This document shows positions 17,881 to 26,122 of a DNA stretch of 64,000 bases, in pieces. The stretch spans positions 38,495 to 102,494 of the forward strand of contig JAEWLJ010000003.1 in the NCBI GenBank assembly GCA_023393455.1, written 5' to 3'. Numbering within the stretch: position 1 is the first letter of the stretch; each line of letters begins with the position of its first letter. Position numbers and translations under genes: made by a program. This DNA comes from Methanobacteriota archaeon. Its GTDB lineage: Archaea > Halobacteriota > Methanomicrobia > Methanomicrobiales > Methanoculleaceae. Below the pieces are notes generated by a model that was given only the letters and a program-made list of their open reading frames with translations, did no database searches and was not told the origin of the DNA.

Positions 17881-18426
17881 TCAGATTCCCACCGCCCGGT
17901 GGAGATAGAACGCGAGGACCACACCGGTTGCCAGAGCGACGAAGACAGCCCGGTCCTTCGACTTCTCGTGGAATATCCATACGCCGAAGTAGGTCGAGAG
18001 GCAGAACCAGGCGAGGAGCAGCAGGCCGGCGAACGGAACCCCCAGGAGGACCGCCCAGGAGAAGAGGATGAGCGGCGAGAGAGCATAGACCACCGATTTC
18101 ATCGTCTTCTCGAACTCACGGTGGACGTCGACGAAGAGCAGGAAGAAGTGCTTGACGAGGCTGACGGCGAGGAGGGCGACGGCTCCGGTAATCAGGCCCT
18201 GCACCAGGGTGACAGGGATGCCGGCTACGATAAACCAGATCCGGTGCAGCCCGTCAATCTCCGCCGCCTCTCCCGTAAGGAGGGGCAGCACCATGAATAG
18301 GACCGATGCGGCGGCGACGATCGTGAAGTAGAATATGAGATCGTCGCGCAACGGTTTCTCGTTGAGTTTCTGAAAGACCCACCGGGGGCCGGAGAAGGCG
18401 CTTTCAGGTGATATCTCTGTCGACAT
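17881..18426 (-). CDS. Yip1-like multi-pass membrane protein
   Basis: A 181-residue protein from ATG MSTEISPESAFSGP. A soluble N-terminus of about 35 residues precedes five hydrophobic helices, with the FEKTMKSVVYALSPLILF stretch characteristic of prokaryotic Yip1-domain proteins. Longer start choices would lie in or before the TATA box of promoter copy B (18494-18500), so they are rejected. It heads a two-gene unit with the 66-residue membrane protein. The role in the membrane is unknown. Confidence 0.7.
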   Translation of the reverse strand: MSTEISPESAFSGPRWVFQKLNEKPLRDDLIFYFTIVAAASVLFMVLPLLTGEAAEIDGLHRIWFIVAGIPVTLVQGLITGAVALLAVSLVKHFFLLFVDVHREFEKTMKSVVYALSPLILFSWAVLLGVPFAGLLLLAWFCLSTYFGVWIFHEKSKDRAVFVALATGVVLAFYLHRAVGI

Positions 18427-18482
18427 GGTCTTCTTTTCCTTGAACGATGGTAACCGCCCGTCCGCTTCCGGTATCGATGAAG

Positions 18483-18529
18483 TCGATGTTCTCCTATAAA
18501 TGTTCTCTGTCATGATCGTCCACACGTCG
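18483..18529 (-). promoter_or_regulatory. 47-bp shared promoter element, copy B
   Basis: The blocks are CGACGTGTGGA, eight bases, ACAGAGAACA, TTTATAG and ACATCGA, in the same spacing as all other copies. The TATA box lies about 70 bp before the ATG of the Yip1-like gene at 17881-18426, so it is the presumed promoter of that two-gene operon. Confidence 0.8.
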
Positions 18530-18675
18530 GGTCACGGTTGGTTAAAGAGAGGCAGCCGGTGCCCGTTATCGCTCTGACACTAGGCGGGGCCGGGGGGTGG
18601 TATAGCCCCCATTCATCCTTCGTCCGGGTGAGGGGAGCTTGTTTTTACCGATGGGCGGCCTGAAAATCGTTGGTA

Positions 18676-19167
18676 TCAGCGGTGGAGTACTGCCGGGAGG
18701 TTCAATCGCCTCTCGCGGATGGTCGATGTGAGCTCGAACCGACCCTCTCCGGGTTCGAACGGGGAGCAGGATACAGTCAACGTTCCGGAATGGATACCTT
18801 CTGATTCCTGAGTTGTGCTGTGAGGTATCCCTGCAGGGTCCCAGACGGTCAGGGTGAAGACAGCCGTTCTGGTCCCGCCGAGTTCATTTCCACGGTCGTT
18901 TTCGCATGCGACAAGGAAGACGCTTCTTCCCGTCCCCGTCTCGATCGAGGGGACCGGGTTCGAGTGTGTTGCGTTGCTCCCAAAGTCGGTCCAGACTCTG
19001 CCGAGGAGATAGACGCCGTGGGTGGCGTTATCCTGGAAGACGATCTTGCCCCCGGCGGTGGTGGTGTTCACGACGATGTCTTCCGTGGCATACGATACGA
19101 GCCCGTACCCGAGGAGGCCGACAAATCCTATCGCCAGCACGATGCTGCACAATACTTTTCCGCTCAA
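18676..19167 (-). CDS. Secreted or membrane-anchored protein, paralogue of the next gene
   Basis: A 163-residue protein using a TTG start, supported by GGGGGTG seven bases upstream. It has an N-terminal signal anchor (SIVLAIGFVGLLGYGLVSYA) and a beta-rich exported domain. The segment LTVWDPAGIPHSTTQ...SGTLTV aligns with LTVYDAQGMAHTKQ...SGTIEV in the upstream gene product, so the two are tandem paralogues. One potential N-glycosylation sequon pair (NTT, NAT) is present. GC is lower than in the flanking housekeeping genes. Family not recognised. Confidence 0.68.
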   Translation of the reverse strand: MSGKVLCSIVLAIGFVGLLGYGLVSYATEDIVVNTTTAGGKIVFQDNATHGVYLLGRVWTDFGSNATHSNPVPSIETGTGRSVFLVACENDRGNELGGTRTAVFTLTVWDPAGIPHSTTQESEGIHSGTLTVSCSPFEPGEGRFELTSTIRERRLNLPAVLHR

Positions 19168-19182
19168 TAGAATGCACCCCCT

Positions 19183-19689
19183 TCAGACGTAGTCGAGGTC
19201 CCCGGTGCCTATGTCCGTTGCTTTCGTTGTGTCGAGCCAATCGTGCGTCTCGCACCAGAGTTCGTAGTAGGCATCACCAGTGCCCTGCGAATCAAAATTC
19301 ACCTCGATTGTCCCGCTGGTTGCCCAGTCCACCTTTATTTGTTTAGTGTGTGCCATACCTTGAGCATCGTAGACCGTCAGGCGGTAGAGTGCTCCCTGCC
19401 CGTCGTTGTCTTCGTCATTGGAGTTGTAGTACTTCGCTTTGAAGGTGTTGTACCCGGCCGGAACGGTTATGGGTCCGTACGTCGTCACGCTTGCCGTATC
19501 GGCGTCGCCGTCTGTATACATGACTCCCAGTTCTTCTACGGCCAGAATTCCGATGTCGCCGGTATCCTCGGTTCCGACTTCAATGCTCTCCTGACTTTGA
19601 GCCTGGGCTGCGGAAACCGCACCGACGGAAGCCAGTACAACCAATGCCAGCACCGCCCAGACCGTGATAGATCCGTTTCTGGTTTTCAT
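19183..19689 (-). CDS. Secreted protein with signal peptide, first of a tandem paralogue pair
   Basis: From ATG MKTRNGSITVWAVLALVVL the protein is 168 residues, with a signal peptide cleaved near VSA-AQA and an acidic, Tyr-rich, beta-type mature domain (about 140 residues, many D/E/T). GGAGG lies eight bases before this ATG, whereas an in-frame ATG five codons upstream has no site. It is 15 bp ahead of its paralogue at 18676. A TATA-like tacttatagg on the minus strand at about 19734-19743 is the nearest promoter; shared-element copy D lies further upstream. Function unknown. Confidence 0.72.
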   Translation of the reverse strand: MKTRNGSITVWAVLALVVLASVGAVSAAQAQSQESIEVGTEDTGDIGILAVEELGVMYTDGDADTASVTTYGPITVPAGYNTFKAKYYNSNDEDNDGQGALYRLTVYDAQGMAHTKQIKVDWATSGTIEVNFDSQGTGDAYYELWCETHDWLDTTKATDIGTGDLDYV

Positions 19690-19864
19690 CTTCGTTTCCT
19701 CCATTGCTACGGCGCCGGAGGGGAGAGGACGTACCTATAAGTAGAGGTAATAATAACCTTCTTTTCGCCTCCGGGCATGCGGGGTGCATCATCCTGTCGT
19801 GAACCGCGGATGTGTGGCCCCGCGACTTATGCGAATGCCTGATGCCGGCATCCGCACTGCTACC

Positions 19865-19911
19865 TCAACCTCGGGCTATTTACCTTTTCTCTCACTTCTC
19901 TCTACATGTTC
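19865..19911 (-). promoter_or_regulatory. 47-bp shared promoter element, copy D (diverged)
   Basis: The blocks are GAACATGTAGA, eight bases, AGAGAAAAGG, TAAATAG and the weaker AGGTTGA, in the standard spacing. With copy E it forms a subtype having AGAGAAAA and TAAATAG, and sequence upstream of D and E is also related, so they look like duplicates. The nearest downstream gene starts 175 bp away at 19689 and has its own closer TATA box. The whole 330-bp gap between 19689 and 20036 holds nothing else recognisable. Confidence 0.55.
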
Positions 19912-20035
19912 GCTGTCTTCTTCGGAAAGCGGAAGGCTGGATACATCCTGCACGGCCCACGGAACCGGAGAGGGTCCCGGCTGGCACCGGGAGTGCCGGG
20001 GCTCCATACTCGGTCCCGCTCCCTCCCGGGCGTGG

Positions 20036-21061
20036 TCACCGGATGTCCATCCGCATGAACCGCGTGTACGCGACGGCGAAGAAGACGGTGGGGTAGAGGA
20101 TCAGCGCCACCACGCTCGACCATATCTCGCCGAGCGTATCCTCAAGGGTCGCCCCCGATGACGGGGCGTTGCTGATCCCCTGGATGAGGGCGTTGGTCGC
20201 CATCTGCGGTGATGCGAGGTTTCCGATGCTCTGGATCAGGTCGAATTGCCCGTAATATGCCGTGAACGCTGCCTGGAATTCTTCCGACGAGATGTCCCCG
20301 CCGTATGCCGTCGGGTCGGGCTCCTCCATCATGAGCGCCATGCCGATATGCGTGGTGGCGTAGGGGAACAGGAAGACGAGGAGGATGAAGACGACCACCG
20401 AGAGGAGCAGGGCGCTGCCGCTCTCCCGGCAGAGGGTGGAGAGGGCGAGCGCGATGGAGAAGAACGTGACGAGGAAGAGGAGGATGACGCCCGCATAGGT
20501 CAGGATCATCCAGAGATCGCCGGCGGCGGGCACGATCGAGAAGACAAGGAGGAGCGCGGTGGAGATAGCGAGCACGCTCCCGACGACGAGGGCGAGCAGC
20601 GCGACGCCCCCGAGCGCCTTGCCGTTGATGATCTCGTCCCGGTAGACCGGGTGGGAGAGGAGGCTCTTGAGCGATCGGGACTCCTTCTCTTTCGAGATCA
20701 GATCGAACCCGACGGCGATGGCGAGGAGGCCCCCGTAGGAGATCAACGTGAGGAACATCGAGGAGTAGATACCCTCGACCGGCGGTTTTATGGGCATCAT
20801 TCGCACCGGCCCGTCGAGCCGGTCGTCCATCGCCGCCAGTTGCTCCGAGTACCTATCCAATTCCCTCTCGTAACTCACGACCCCGCTGTACGTCCCCACC
20901 AGGGCGATGGCGAGGAAGAGGGCGAGAATCACCGGGAACCGCCAGCCCGTGAGCTGGTCGGCAAACTCTTTTTTGGCCACGGTGAAAACCCGTTCCGCCT
21001 TCATCCCCCGGGAAACCCGATCCATCTGCACCTTCCCCGCTGCCATCGATTCCGTTGCCAT
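20036..21061 (-). CDS. ABC-2 type transporter permease, orphan
   Basis: About 341 residues from ATG MATESMAAGKVQMDR, backed by GCGAGGATG upstream; a later ATG at 21004 (MKAERVFTVAKKEFADQ) is also plausible. The protein has an N-terminal helix after AKKEFADQLTGWRFPVI, a large external loop, and five further helices of the NosY/ABC-2 type, with the KEKESRSLKSLLSHPVYRDEII signature near residue 140. No ATPase gene is adjacent, so it must use one encoded elsewhere. Promoter copy E lies about 100 bp upstream. A shrunken copy of this gene occurs at 23285-23520. Confidence 0.85.
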   Translation of the reverse strand: MATESMAAGKVQMDRVSRGMKAERVFTVAKKEFADQLTGWRFPVILALFLAIALVGTYSGVVSYERELDRYSEQLAAMDDRLDGPVRMMPIKPPVEGIYSSMFLTLISYGGLLAIAVGFDLISKEKESRSLKSLLSHPVYRDEIINGKALGGVALLALVVGSVLAISTALLLVFSIVPAAGDLWMILTYAGVILLFLVTFFSIALALSTLCRESGSALLLSVVVFILLVFLFPYATTHIGMALMMEEPDPTAYGGDISSEEFQAAFTAYYGQFDLIQSIGNLASPQMATNALIQGISNAPSSGATLEDTLGEIWSSVVALILYPTVFFAVAYTRFMRMDIR

Positions 21062-21151
21062 CCCATCATCCTCGCAAAAGATCTCCGCCCGGAGCACCGC
21101 CGGCGGCTCTCGGGCCTGGAAAGACCGCCCGGGTGTTCTCGTTCAGAGACT

Positions 21152-21198
21152 GGGCCGTAACTCTATTTACGTTTTCTCTCACGTTCCTTTACACGTCC
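21152..21198 (-). promoter_or_regulatory. 47-bp shared promoter element, copy E
   Basis: The blocks are GGACGTGTAAA, eight bases, AGAGAAAACG, TAAATAG and a degenerate end block. Its TATA box is about 100 bp upstream of the ABC-2 permease start at 21061. The rest of the gap up to 21428 shows no gene. Confidence 0.68.
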
Positions 21199-21427
21199 GC
21201 CGCCGTCTTGCGGAAAGCGAGCGGCGAGGTCCGTCCTGTGCGGCAGAGGAAGCCCGAATCTTCAAGGGCTGCCCCGGGGGAGGTGAGTGCTCAGGATAAG
21301 CCGTCGGCGGCTACCTGCAGCGGGTGACAGGTTGCGGCGCTCTTGATTCACGCGCTAACAATAACAGATTCCCTCCCCTCACGGAGCCTGGTATCGACCA
21401 CCCGAATTCCGGCTTTCGCTCTGCGCC

Positions 21428-22204
21428 TCAAAGCGCCTCCGGTTCCCTCGATGCAGGTTCGTTCCTTTTCAGTTCCTCCCTCATCATTAGTTCTTCCCTT
21501 GGTGCGCCTCCAATTAACTCAATCGTCCTACCATACATCACGGTGCCGTTCAATGCCTCGTTTTCGGGTGTACGGTTGCGCACCCACATTTCCACATGGG
21601 CGGGTGATGTTATAATAAAACCCGATATCTCCAATTCAGGATGATCGTTCTGGAATTGCATCAGTTCAGCCGCGACCTGCTTACGCTCATTCTCATAATC
21701 AAGATCATGGATGACCTTGAATGTCCAGCCGCCAGCCTGCCTGCCTTGAATGGCCTTCACCTTCTTTTCGTCCAGTATGGAGTACGCATAGATGATGGCC
21801 AGTTTGTTCTCTGAGTCAAACTCCCATCTGCTTATACCAAATTTTCTGTCTTCATAACTTCGTTGCAGTTGTTCAATCCCCTCTGTCAGCTCTTCCGGCA
21901 ACACCTCCGGCGTCATATTTGCCTCTTCTAGCGCTTGCCTCACGAACGGGTGCACATATAGTCCCTGCGATGATCTTTCCGGTGTCATGTTCCTAACCTC
22001 CCGTATTTCTTCAGGTACCTCATCTGGCGTTGCATTCCGGCTTATACCGCCGGGCAGGTTCGACCCTAATGGCGATCCCTCCGGCGTCACGTTCCCGACC
22101 TCCGGATGGGGATAACTGTCCGAAAGGTGCACTGTCACGATCATCGCTCCCGTGCAACAGATGATTGCAAGTGCGATGACGATCCACAGGGTCGTTTTTG
22201 TCAT
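21428..22204 (-). CDS. Membrane-anchored exported protein with N-x-T-P repeats, unrecognised
   Basis: A 258-residue protein with one N-terminal membrane helix (TLWIVIALAIICCTGAMIV). The next 110 residues carry five spaced N-x-T-P-[E/D] motifs (NVTPE, NATPD, NMTPE twice, NRTPE near residue 227). Each is an N-glycosylation sequon, but with Pro after Thr. A globular central part around residues 120-200 (GISRWEFDSENKLAIIYAYS) is not recognised. GGAGG sits seven bases before the ATG and the gene follows 22219-22827 after 14 bp, so both share a transcript. Base composition is clearly less GC-rich than neighbours, a sign of transfer. Confidence 0.65.
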   Translation of the reverse strand: MTKTTLWIVIALAIICCTGAMIVTVHLSDSYPHPEVGNVTPEGSPLGSNLPGGISRNATPDEVPEEIREVRNMTPERSSQGLYVHPFVRQALEEANMTPEVLPEELTEGIEQLQRSYEDRKFGISRWEFDSENKLAIIYAYSILDEKKVKAIQGRQAGGWTFKVIHDLDYENERKQVAAELMQFQNDHPELEISGFIITSPAHVEMWVRNRTPENEALNGTVMYGRTIELIGGAPREELMMREELKRNEPASREPEAL

Positions 22205-22218
22205 TCATTCCTCCTCCC

Positions 22219-22827
22219 TCAACCCTTGGTTACATCCCCGTTTTCCTTGATCAAAAACGTCACCAGAGGCACTAAATCGTGGTTTGGGAGACCACAATTA
22301 AAGATGCCTGTTATCTCGTAGATCTTCATCTTTGTATCTTCTGTTTCCGTCCCGTAGGGCATCTGCCAGTTCCCGGGCCTGATATCCAGGTTGTCAAACT
22401 GGTAAAACTTCCAGCGGGAGAACGTCTGCATATCGCCGCCTAAGAACTCGGCACAGATCGCATGACCAAACCCCCGGGAGTTGTTTATGAGCGACACCAT
22501 GTAGAAATCCAGGTTGAAGGTCCCCTCGATGTAGCAGTGCTCGGGGCAGCCGTCTCTCTCCATCCAGTAGCAGCCCGCCAGCGTCTGGAGATGCGCGAGG
22601 CATTTCCGGGTCCGGGCATACCGTATCACCACGTTCGGCAGGCAATCGGCACTGCTCCACGGGCCCATACCTCCCCCGCAATCCGAAAGCCCGTGGCGGT
22701 AATACCCGATCATGAAGGGCAGATACGCGCCTGCCGACGAGTGGCAATCCCCATCCTGGCGGATGTGCCGGTTGGCGGCAGGAATTTGAGTGTCGGCCCG
22801 ATTGAGTGGTCTTTTTTCCTGTGTCAT
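22219..22827 (-). CDS. Cysteine-rich soluble protein, unrecognised
   Basis: A 202-residue protein from ATG MTQEKRPLNRADTQIP, supported by GGAGG seven bases upstream. No signal peptide or membrane segment is seen. It has nine or more Cys (DCGGGMG, ADCLP, RKCLAH, AGCYWMERDGCPEHC, HAICAEF) and a conserved-looking GHAICAEFLGGDMQTFSRW region that could be a catalytic Cys/His arrangement. That is speculation, and no family is assigned. It is the first gene of a two-gene unit preceded by promoter copy L. Confidence 0.62.
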   Translation of the reverse strand: MTQEKRPLNRADTQIPAANRHIRQDGDCHSSAGAYLPFMIGYYRHGLSDCGGGMGPWSSADCLPNVVIRYARTRKCLAHLQTLAGCYWMERDGCPEHCYIEGTFNLDFYMVSLINNSRGFGHAICAEFLGGDMQTFSRWKFYQFDNLDIRPGNWQMPYGTETEDTKMKIYEITGIFNCGLPNHDLVPLVTFLIKENGDVTKG

Positions 22828-23005
22828 GTTTGTTCCTCCAGTCTTCGAAACGATGCCCGGAGGAACGCTAGACCACAATGGCTATCCCTGATGGCAGCCG
22901 GCAACCTCGTCGCCCTCCGGGCGCGCTTCTTAAGGCCGGGATACGAGGGCAATCGAGGCTCCCGGCCCCCGCAGGACACCGTACGCGGTGTCACCGATCA
23001 AGGCG

Positions 23006-23052
23006 TCAGCGTTCTCCCGTATACCTTTTCTGTGACAAACATCGAACTGTCG
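23006..23052 (-). promoter_or_regulatory. 47-bp shared promoter element, copy L (diverged)
   Basis: The blocks are CGACAGTTCGA, eight bases, ACAGAAAAGG, TATACGG and ACGCTGA. The spacing matches the other copies exactly although the first block and TATA box are weaker. The downstream gene starts 180 bp away at 22827, leaving a long leader of about 165 nt if this is the promoter. Confidence 0.6.
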
Positions 23053-23284
23053 CGGCTGTACTCTGGCTGTCGCATTCGCCTGATACGCACTCATTGTTCT
23101 ATCTCCTGACAGTATGGCCGGTTTCCAGTGGAAATACGCCTTGATCCCCCGGGTTGCGGGTATGTGTATATACTCCGGTGAGAATCCTGCATACCTTCCT
23201 CGGACACCGAATCCCGACGGGATAACCGGCCTACCTCGCCGCAGCACCTCCCGGGGAGCGAAAGCGCGCGCCTGTCTGTCACCG

Positions 23285-23520
23285 AGTATCTATCCGCATA
23301 AGCCGCATGTGCGACGGCGAAGAAGGCGACGGAATAGGACGGTCAGTGCAAACGTGAGAAGCCTTCCGTGAGAGACCAGCATCGGAGCATAGGGGAGTAG
23401 GCGCCCTCGATCGGCGGTTTTACGAGCGTCATCATCCGCTCCGGTCCGTCAGATCGCCCGGCAGACCCTTTTTCGGCCACGGTGAAAACCCGTTTCGCTG
23501 TTATGCGACCCCCTGCGGAG
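23285..23520 (-). pseudogene. Remnant of an ABC-2 permease gene
   Basis: Read on the minus strand, 23400-23500 encodes AKRVFTVAEKGSAGR, then DGPERMMTLVKPPIEGAYSPM. These match AERVFTVAKKEFADQ and DGPVRMMPIKPPVEGIYSSM of the intact permease at 20036-21061, with about 40 residues deleted between them. Bases 23287-23330 match the permease's 3' end. The whole membrane core is gone. It is a heavily deleted duplicate, in an area that also carries promoter copies L and F. Confidence 0.75.
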
Positions 23521-23658
23521 CCCGGTTCTCTTCCCGGAGTCTCCCGCAAAATGGGCATCTGTGGTGGAAGTATGATATCCGATATCAATTTGTCCTTTGC
23601 CGCGTGGATTTTCGGTCGACTGCGGCGTTCTTCCGGGGCAAAACGGATCGAAACGCTT

Positions 23659-23705
23659 CGACGTGTAAAGAGGTTCGGCAGAGATCGTTTATAGCAGAAC
23701 GTCGA
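23659..23705 (+). promoter_or_regulatory. 47-bp shared promoter element, copy F
   Basis: The blocks are CGACGTGTAAA, eight bases, GCAGAGATCG, TTTATAG (23688-23694) and ACGTCGA. It stands 74 bp before the ATG at 23779 and is the likely promoter of the two-gene unit 23779-25595. Confidence 0.82.
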
Positions 23706-23778
23706 TTTCTCATCCGTGGATACCGGTTATCCCGAAGCGCGGGTTTCCTCCTGACCGGTAGTATTCTTTGGTGAGAAG

Positions 23779-24450
23779 ATGGCTGAACAGAATAAAAAGA
23801 CCAAAAAAACCGTACTGAACCTGCTCATAGCGGTCGCCATCCTCGCCGGAGTGGTCTTCCTCCTCTTCCTTGGTCCTGCGTTCGTCTCGACGACCATGCC
23901 GAACGACTCCTACATGATCAGGATCACCGGCCTCTCCGGTCTTGCCGTGAACGGCACCGCCACGGTCATGATCCCGGTTCCGGCGAACGCGGAGGGCGAG
24001 CTGGTGATCTTCGAGGCGTCCAGCGTTCTCCAGCCCGCCGGGTGGCGGACGGCGATCCGGGAGACGCAGTACGGGAAGATGCTCGCGTTCACGACGACGG
24101 AGGACTACGCGCAGGATATCTTCATACCGTCCGGCGAGTTCGAGACGAAAGAAGAGCCGCGGCTGCTCGTGCCGGTCCTCGCGACCCCGGACAACGCGAG
24201 CGTCACCGGGTTCACCCGGGGGTCGGGCGGTACCTACACCACGGTCGTCTTCCTCGACGGCTTCGTTTCGCCGGAGAACGCCACATCGATCTCGTTCGAC
24301 CTCGATTACCAGGGCGGCGGGGGCATGAAACACCTGATCAAAGAGAATATCTGGACGGCGACGGTGGATACGGCCGTTTCGAGCACTGAGTCCGGTTTTG
24401 TCCCGGTTCCGGCTGGGTATCATGTCACTGCCGGGGGGCTCTATCTCTGA
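23779..24450 (+). CDS. Membrane-anchored exported protein, unrecognised
   Basis: A 223-residue protein: a lysine-rich N-terminus (MAEQNKKTKKTVLN), one membrane helix (LLIAVAILAGVVFLLFLGPAF) and a beta-rich external domain with several N-x-S/T sequons (NDS, NGT, NAS, NAT). The arrangement suggests an adhesin-like or sensor domain facing outward, but no family is recognised. Its stop overlaps the ATG of the following lipoprotein gene (TGATGG), so they are co-translated. Promoter copy F is directly upstream. Confidence 0.7.
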   Translation: MAEQNKKTKKTVLNLLIAVAILAGVVFLLFLGPAFVSTTMPNDSYMIRITGLSGLAVNGTATVMIPVPANAEGELVIFEASSVLQPAGWRTAIRETQYGKMLAFTTTEDYAQDIFIPSGEFETKEEPRLLVPVLATPDNASVTGFTRGSGGTYTTVVFLDGFVSPENATSISFDLDYQGGGGMKHLIKENIWTATVDTAVSSTESGFVPVPAGYHVTAGGLYL

Positions 24451-25595
24451 TGGACAAGACCCGTAACCGGACGATCTCCTTTGCTTTTTTACTCCTCATC
24501 GCCCTTGTTTTTGCATCGGGATGCCTCTCAAGCGACTTCGTCGCCGACCGTCATGCCCTCTCCGTCACCCGAACCGACGCCGCCGGTACCGAGATCCGGC
24601 ACACCGTCTTTGATGGAGGGGGCGACGAATACGGCACCGTCATCGTGCCGGCTTCGGACGGCGGCCTGCTTGTTGGAGGGTCGGTCAGGCAATCTCCGGG
24701 AAGCGACGAGCACGCCCTGCTGCTCAAGATCGCGGAGGACGGCCGGATCGAGTGGAACCGGTCGTTCCCGACACGGTATGGCGTTGCGGCAGTCGCTGCC
24801 CACGCCGACGGCAGTTTCACCGCCGGGACGGGTGACGGGTCTCTCTTCCGGGTGGCCGGCGACGGGACACCGGTCTGGAGCAGCCCGGTTTCGGGGTCCG
24901 TGCTTGGAGTCTCCGGTCTGCCGGACGGAGGCATCGTGGCTGCAGGGGGCAAGCACGGTGGGGATGTCTGGGTGGCGGTCGCGAACGATACGGGTTCGCT
25001 CCTCCGGGAAGAGACCTACCCGGATCTCGGCCGGGGGCGGGCTCTGGGGGTCGCTTCGGCATCGGACGGGGGATGCATCGTTGCAGGGACGACGGACAGC
25101 CACCCGTTCTGGGTGATGCGGCTCGATGGAGGGGGCAACGTCATCTGGACCCGCACCTTCGAGGAAGGCCCTGAGTTTATCGGGGTCATGCTTCACCGTG
25201 TGTATTCGGTGCGAGAGAAGCCGGACGGCAGCGTGGAACTGCTCTATAAGGTCGGCCGGGCCCTGAAAGGAGAGGATGCCGGAGGATCGGTCACGGTCGA
25301 CCTGACCCTCGCCCGGAACGGCTCTGATGTGAGCGTAACGGAGTTCTATATGCCCTGCCCGGTCACCCGGGCCTCCGACGGGGGTTACGCCTGTGCCGCC
25401 CTCGAGAGTTCCGAGGGCGAGGGTTACACCATGGGGAACCATCTCGGGTCGCCGATTCACGTGATGAGATGTGATGATCGCGGTGAGATTGTCCGGGTCA
25501 GTACCGGCACGGAGGCGGAGGTGGAAATCGTCACGGATATCGTGCAGACCCCGGATGGGGGGTTTGCGGTTCTTGGTGGGTCTACGAAGACCTGA
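24450..25595 (+). CDS. Lipoprotein with beta-propeller-like repeats
   Basis: A 381-residue protein with a lipoprotein-type signal (FLLLIALVFASGC, Cys at residue 25) and seven or so repeats of about 45 residues, each with a DGG-[F/C/Y/L]-[V/A]-[V/A]-[A/G]-G turn (DGGLLVGG, DGGIVAAGG, DGGCIVAG, DGGYACAA, DGGFAVLGG). This is the delta-60/WD40-like beta-propeller pattern common in surface proteins of methanogens. The ligand is unknown. It is coupled to the membrane protein upstream, and both likely sit on the outer face of the membrane. Confidence 0.76.
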   Translation: MDKTRNRTISFAFLLLIALVFASGCLSSDFVADRHALSVTRTDAAGTEIRHTVFDGGGDEYGTVIVPASDGGLLVGGSVRQSPGSDEHALLLKIAEDGRIEWNRSFPTRYGVAAVAAHADGSFTAGTGDGSLFRVAGDGTPVWSSPVSGSVLGVSGLPDGGIVAAGGKHGGDVWVAVANDTGSLLREETYPDLGRGRALGVASASDGGCIVAGTTDSHPFWVMRLDGGGNVIWTRTFEEGPEFIGVMLHRVYSVREKPDGSVELLYKVGRALKGEDAGGSVTVDLTLARNGSDVSVTEFYMPCPVTRASDGGYACAALESSEGEGYTMGNHLGSPIHVMRCDDRGEIVRVSTGTEAEVEIVTDIVQTPDGGFAVLGGSTKT

Positions 25596-25642
25596 ACCCT
25601 CAAGAGCCCGTATGCTCTCCCGGTGCCGGTCGCCATCACAAC

Positions 25643-25669
25643 CTTTATAGTTAGGTCTACCCAAACTAA
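25643..25669 (+). promoter_or_regulatory. TATA box and MarR operator of the marR promoter
   Basis: Box A ctttatag (25643-25650) is followed directly by the 19-bp site TTAGGTCTACCCAAACTAA (25651-25669), an interrupted inverted repeat TTAGgt-N7-aaCTAA. The expected start of transcription falls at about 25673, so a bound dimer would block the preinitiation complex. The same site occurs before lon at 26123. Autoregulation by the adjacent MarR protein is inferred. Confidence 0.72.
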
Positions 25670-25681
25670 TGGGTATCAACC

Positions 25682-26101
25682 ATGGCGGCGAGACGTGAGC
25701 ACCTGTTCGAAGTGTTTGATCGCCTGATCGCCATCAAAAACGAATGTTCCTCCGAGATCATCTCCGAATGCGGCCTCAGCGACGTGACGGTGAAGCAGGT
25801 CGCCTACCTGAAAGTCATCGACGGGCACCGCGACATGACGTTCAGCAGGCTCGCCGAGATCACCAGGAACTCAAAACCCACCGTGACGGAGATGGTCGAT
25901 CGGTTCACCCGGATGGAGTGCGCCTACCGCCAGAAGTGCCCCGACGACGGGCGGGTCACCTACATCCGGTTGACCGAGAAGGGGCGGATGCTGGCAAACG
26001 CCGAGCAGAACGCGCTCCACCGGATGATCGAGAGGGTGGTGCGGACGCTCGATGAGAACGAAGTGGATCTCCTTGTGGAGATCCTGAGAAAGGTCGGATG
26101 A
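25682..26101 (+). CDS. MarR family transcriptional regulator
   Basis: A 139-residue winged-helix protein of usual MarR length. The recognition region is ITRNSKPTVTEMVDRFTRMECAYR, and the wing is CPDDGRVTYIRLTEKGRMLA. Terminal helices supply the dimer interface. Two Cys (residues about 22 and 27, EC...EC) and C81/C86 could sense oxidants, but this is a guess. It sits directly upstream of lon, and identical operators lie at both promoters, so it probably represses itself and the protease gene. An oligo-T run follows its stop. Confidence 0.9.
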   Translation: MAARREHLFEVFDRLIAIKNECSSEIISECGLSDVTVKQVAYLKVIDGHRDMTFSRLAEITRNSKPTVTEMVDRFTRMECAYRQKCPDDGRVTYIRLTEKGRMLANAEQNALHRMIERVVRTLDENEVDLLVEILRKVG

Positions 26102-26108
26102 TTTTTTT
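26100..26108 (+). terminator. Oligo-T terminator after marR
   Basis: The stop of marR is followed at once by a run of seven T (gattttttt), the usual archaeal intrinsic termination signal. It suggests marR and lon are separate transcripts even though only 56 bp apart. Confidence 0.55.
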
Positions 26109-26122
26109 GGCCGGCCATATTG

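Noticed and set aside
20246..21160. A 304-codon plus-strand frame opposite the ABC-2 permease
   Set aside because: It is a charged, Glu/Asp/Arg-rich antisense shadow typical of high-GC genes, without start signals or domains.
22930..23247. A 105-codon minus-strand frame ending before the gene at 22827
   Set aside because: It runs through promoter copy L and has no homology-like pattern. The CHRKGI segment in it and in a frame near 36800 is only the translated promoter element.
23573..23587. TGATATC-C-GATATCA palindrome upstream of the permease remnant
   Set aside because: It is perfect but short (15 bp), AT-rich and has no TATA box or live gene in a fitting position.
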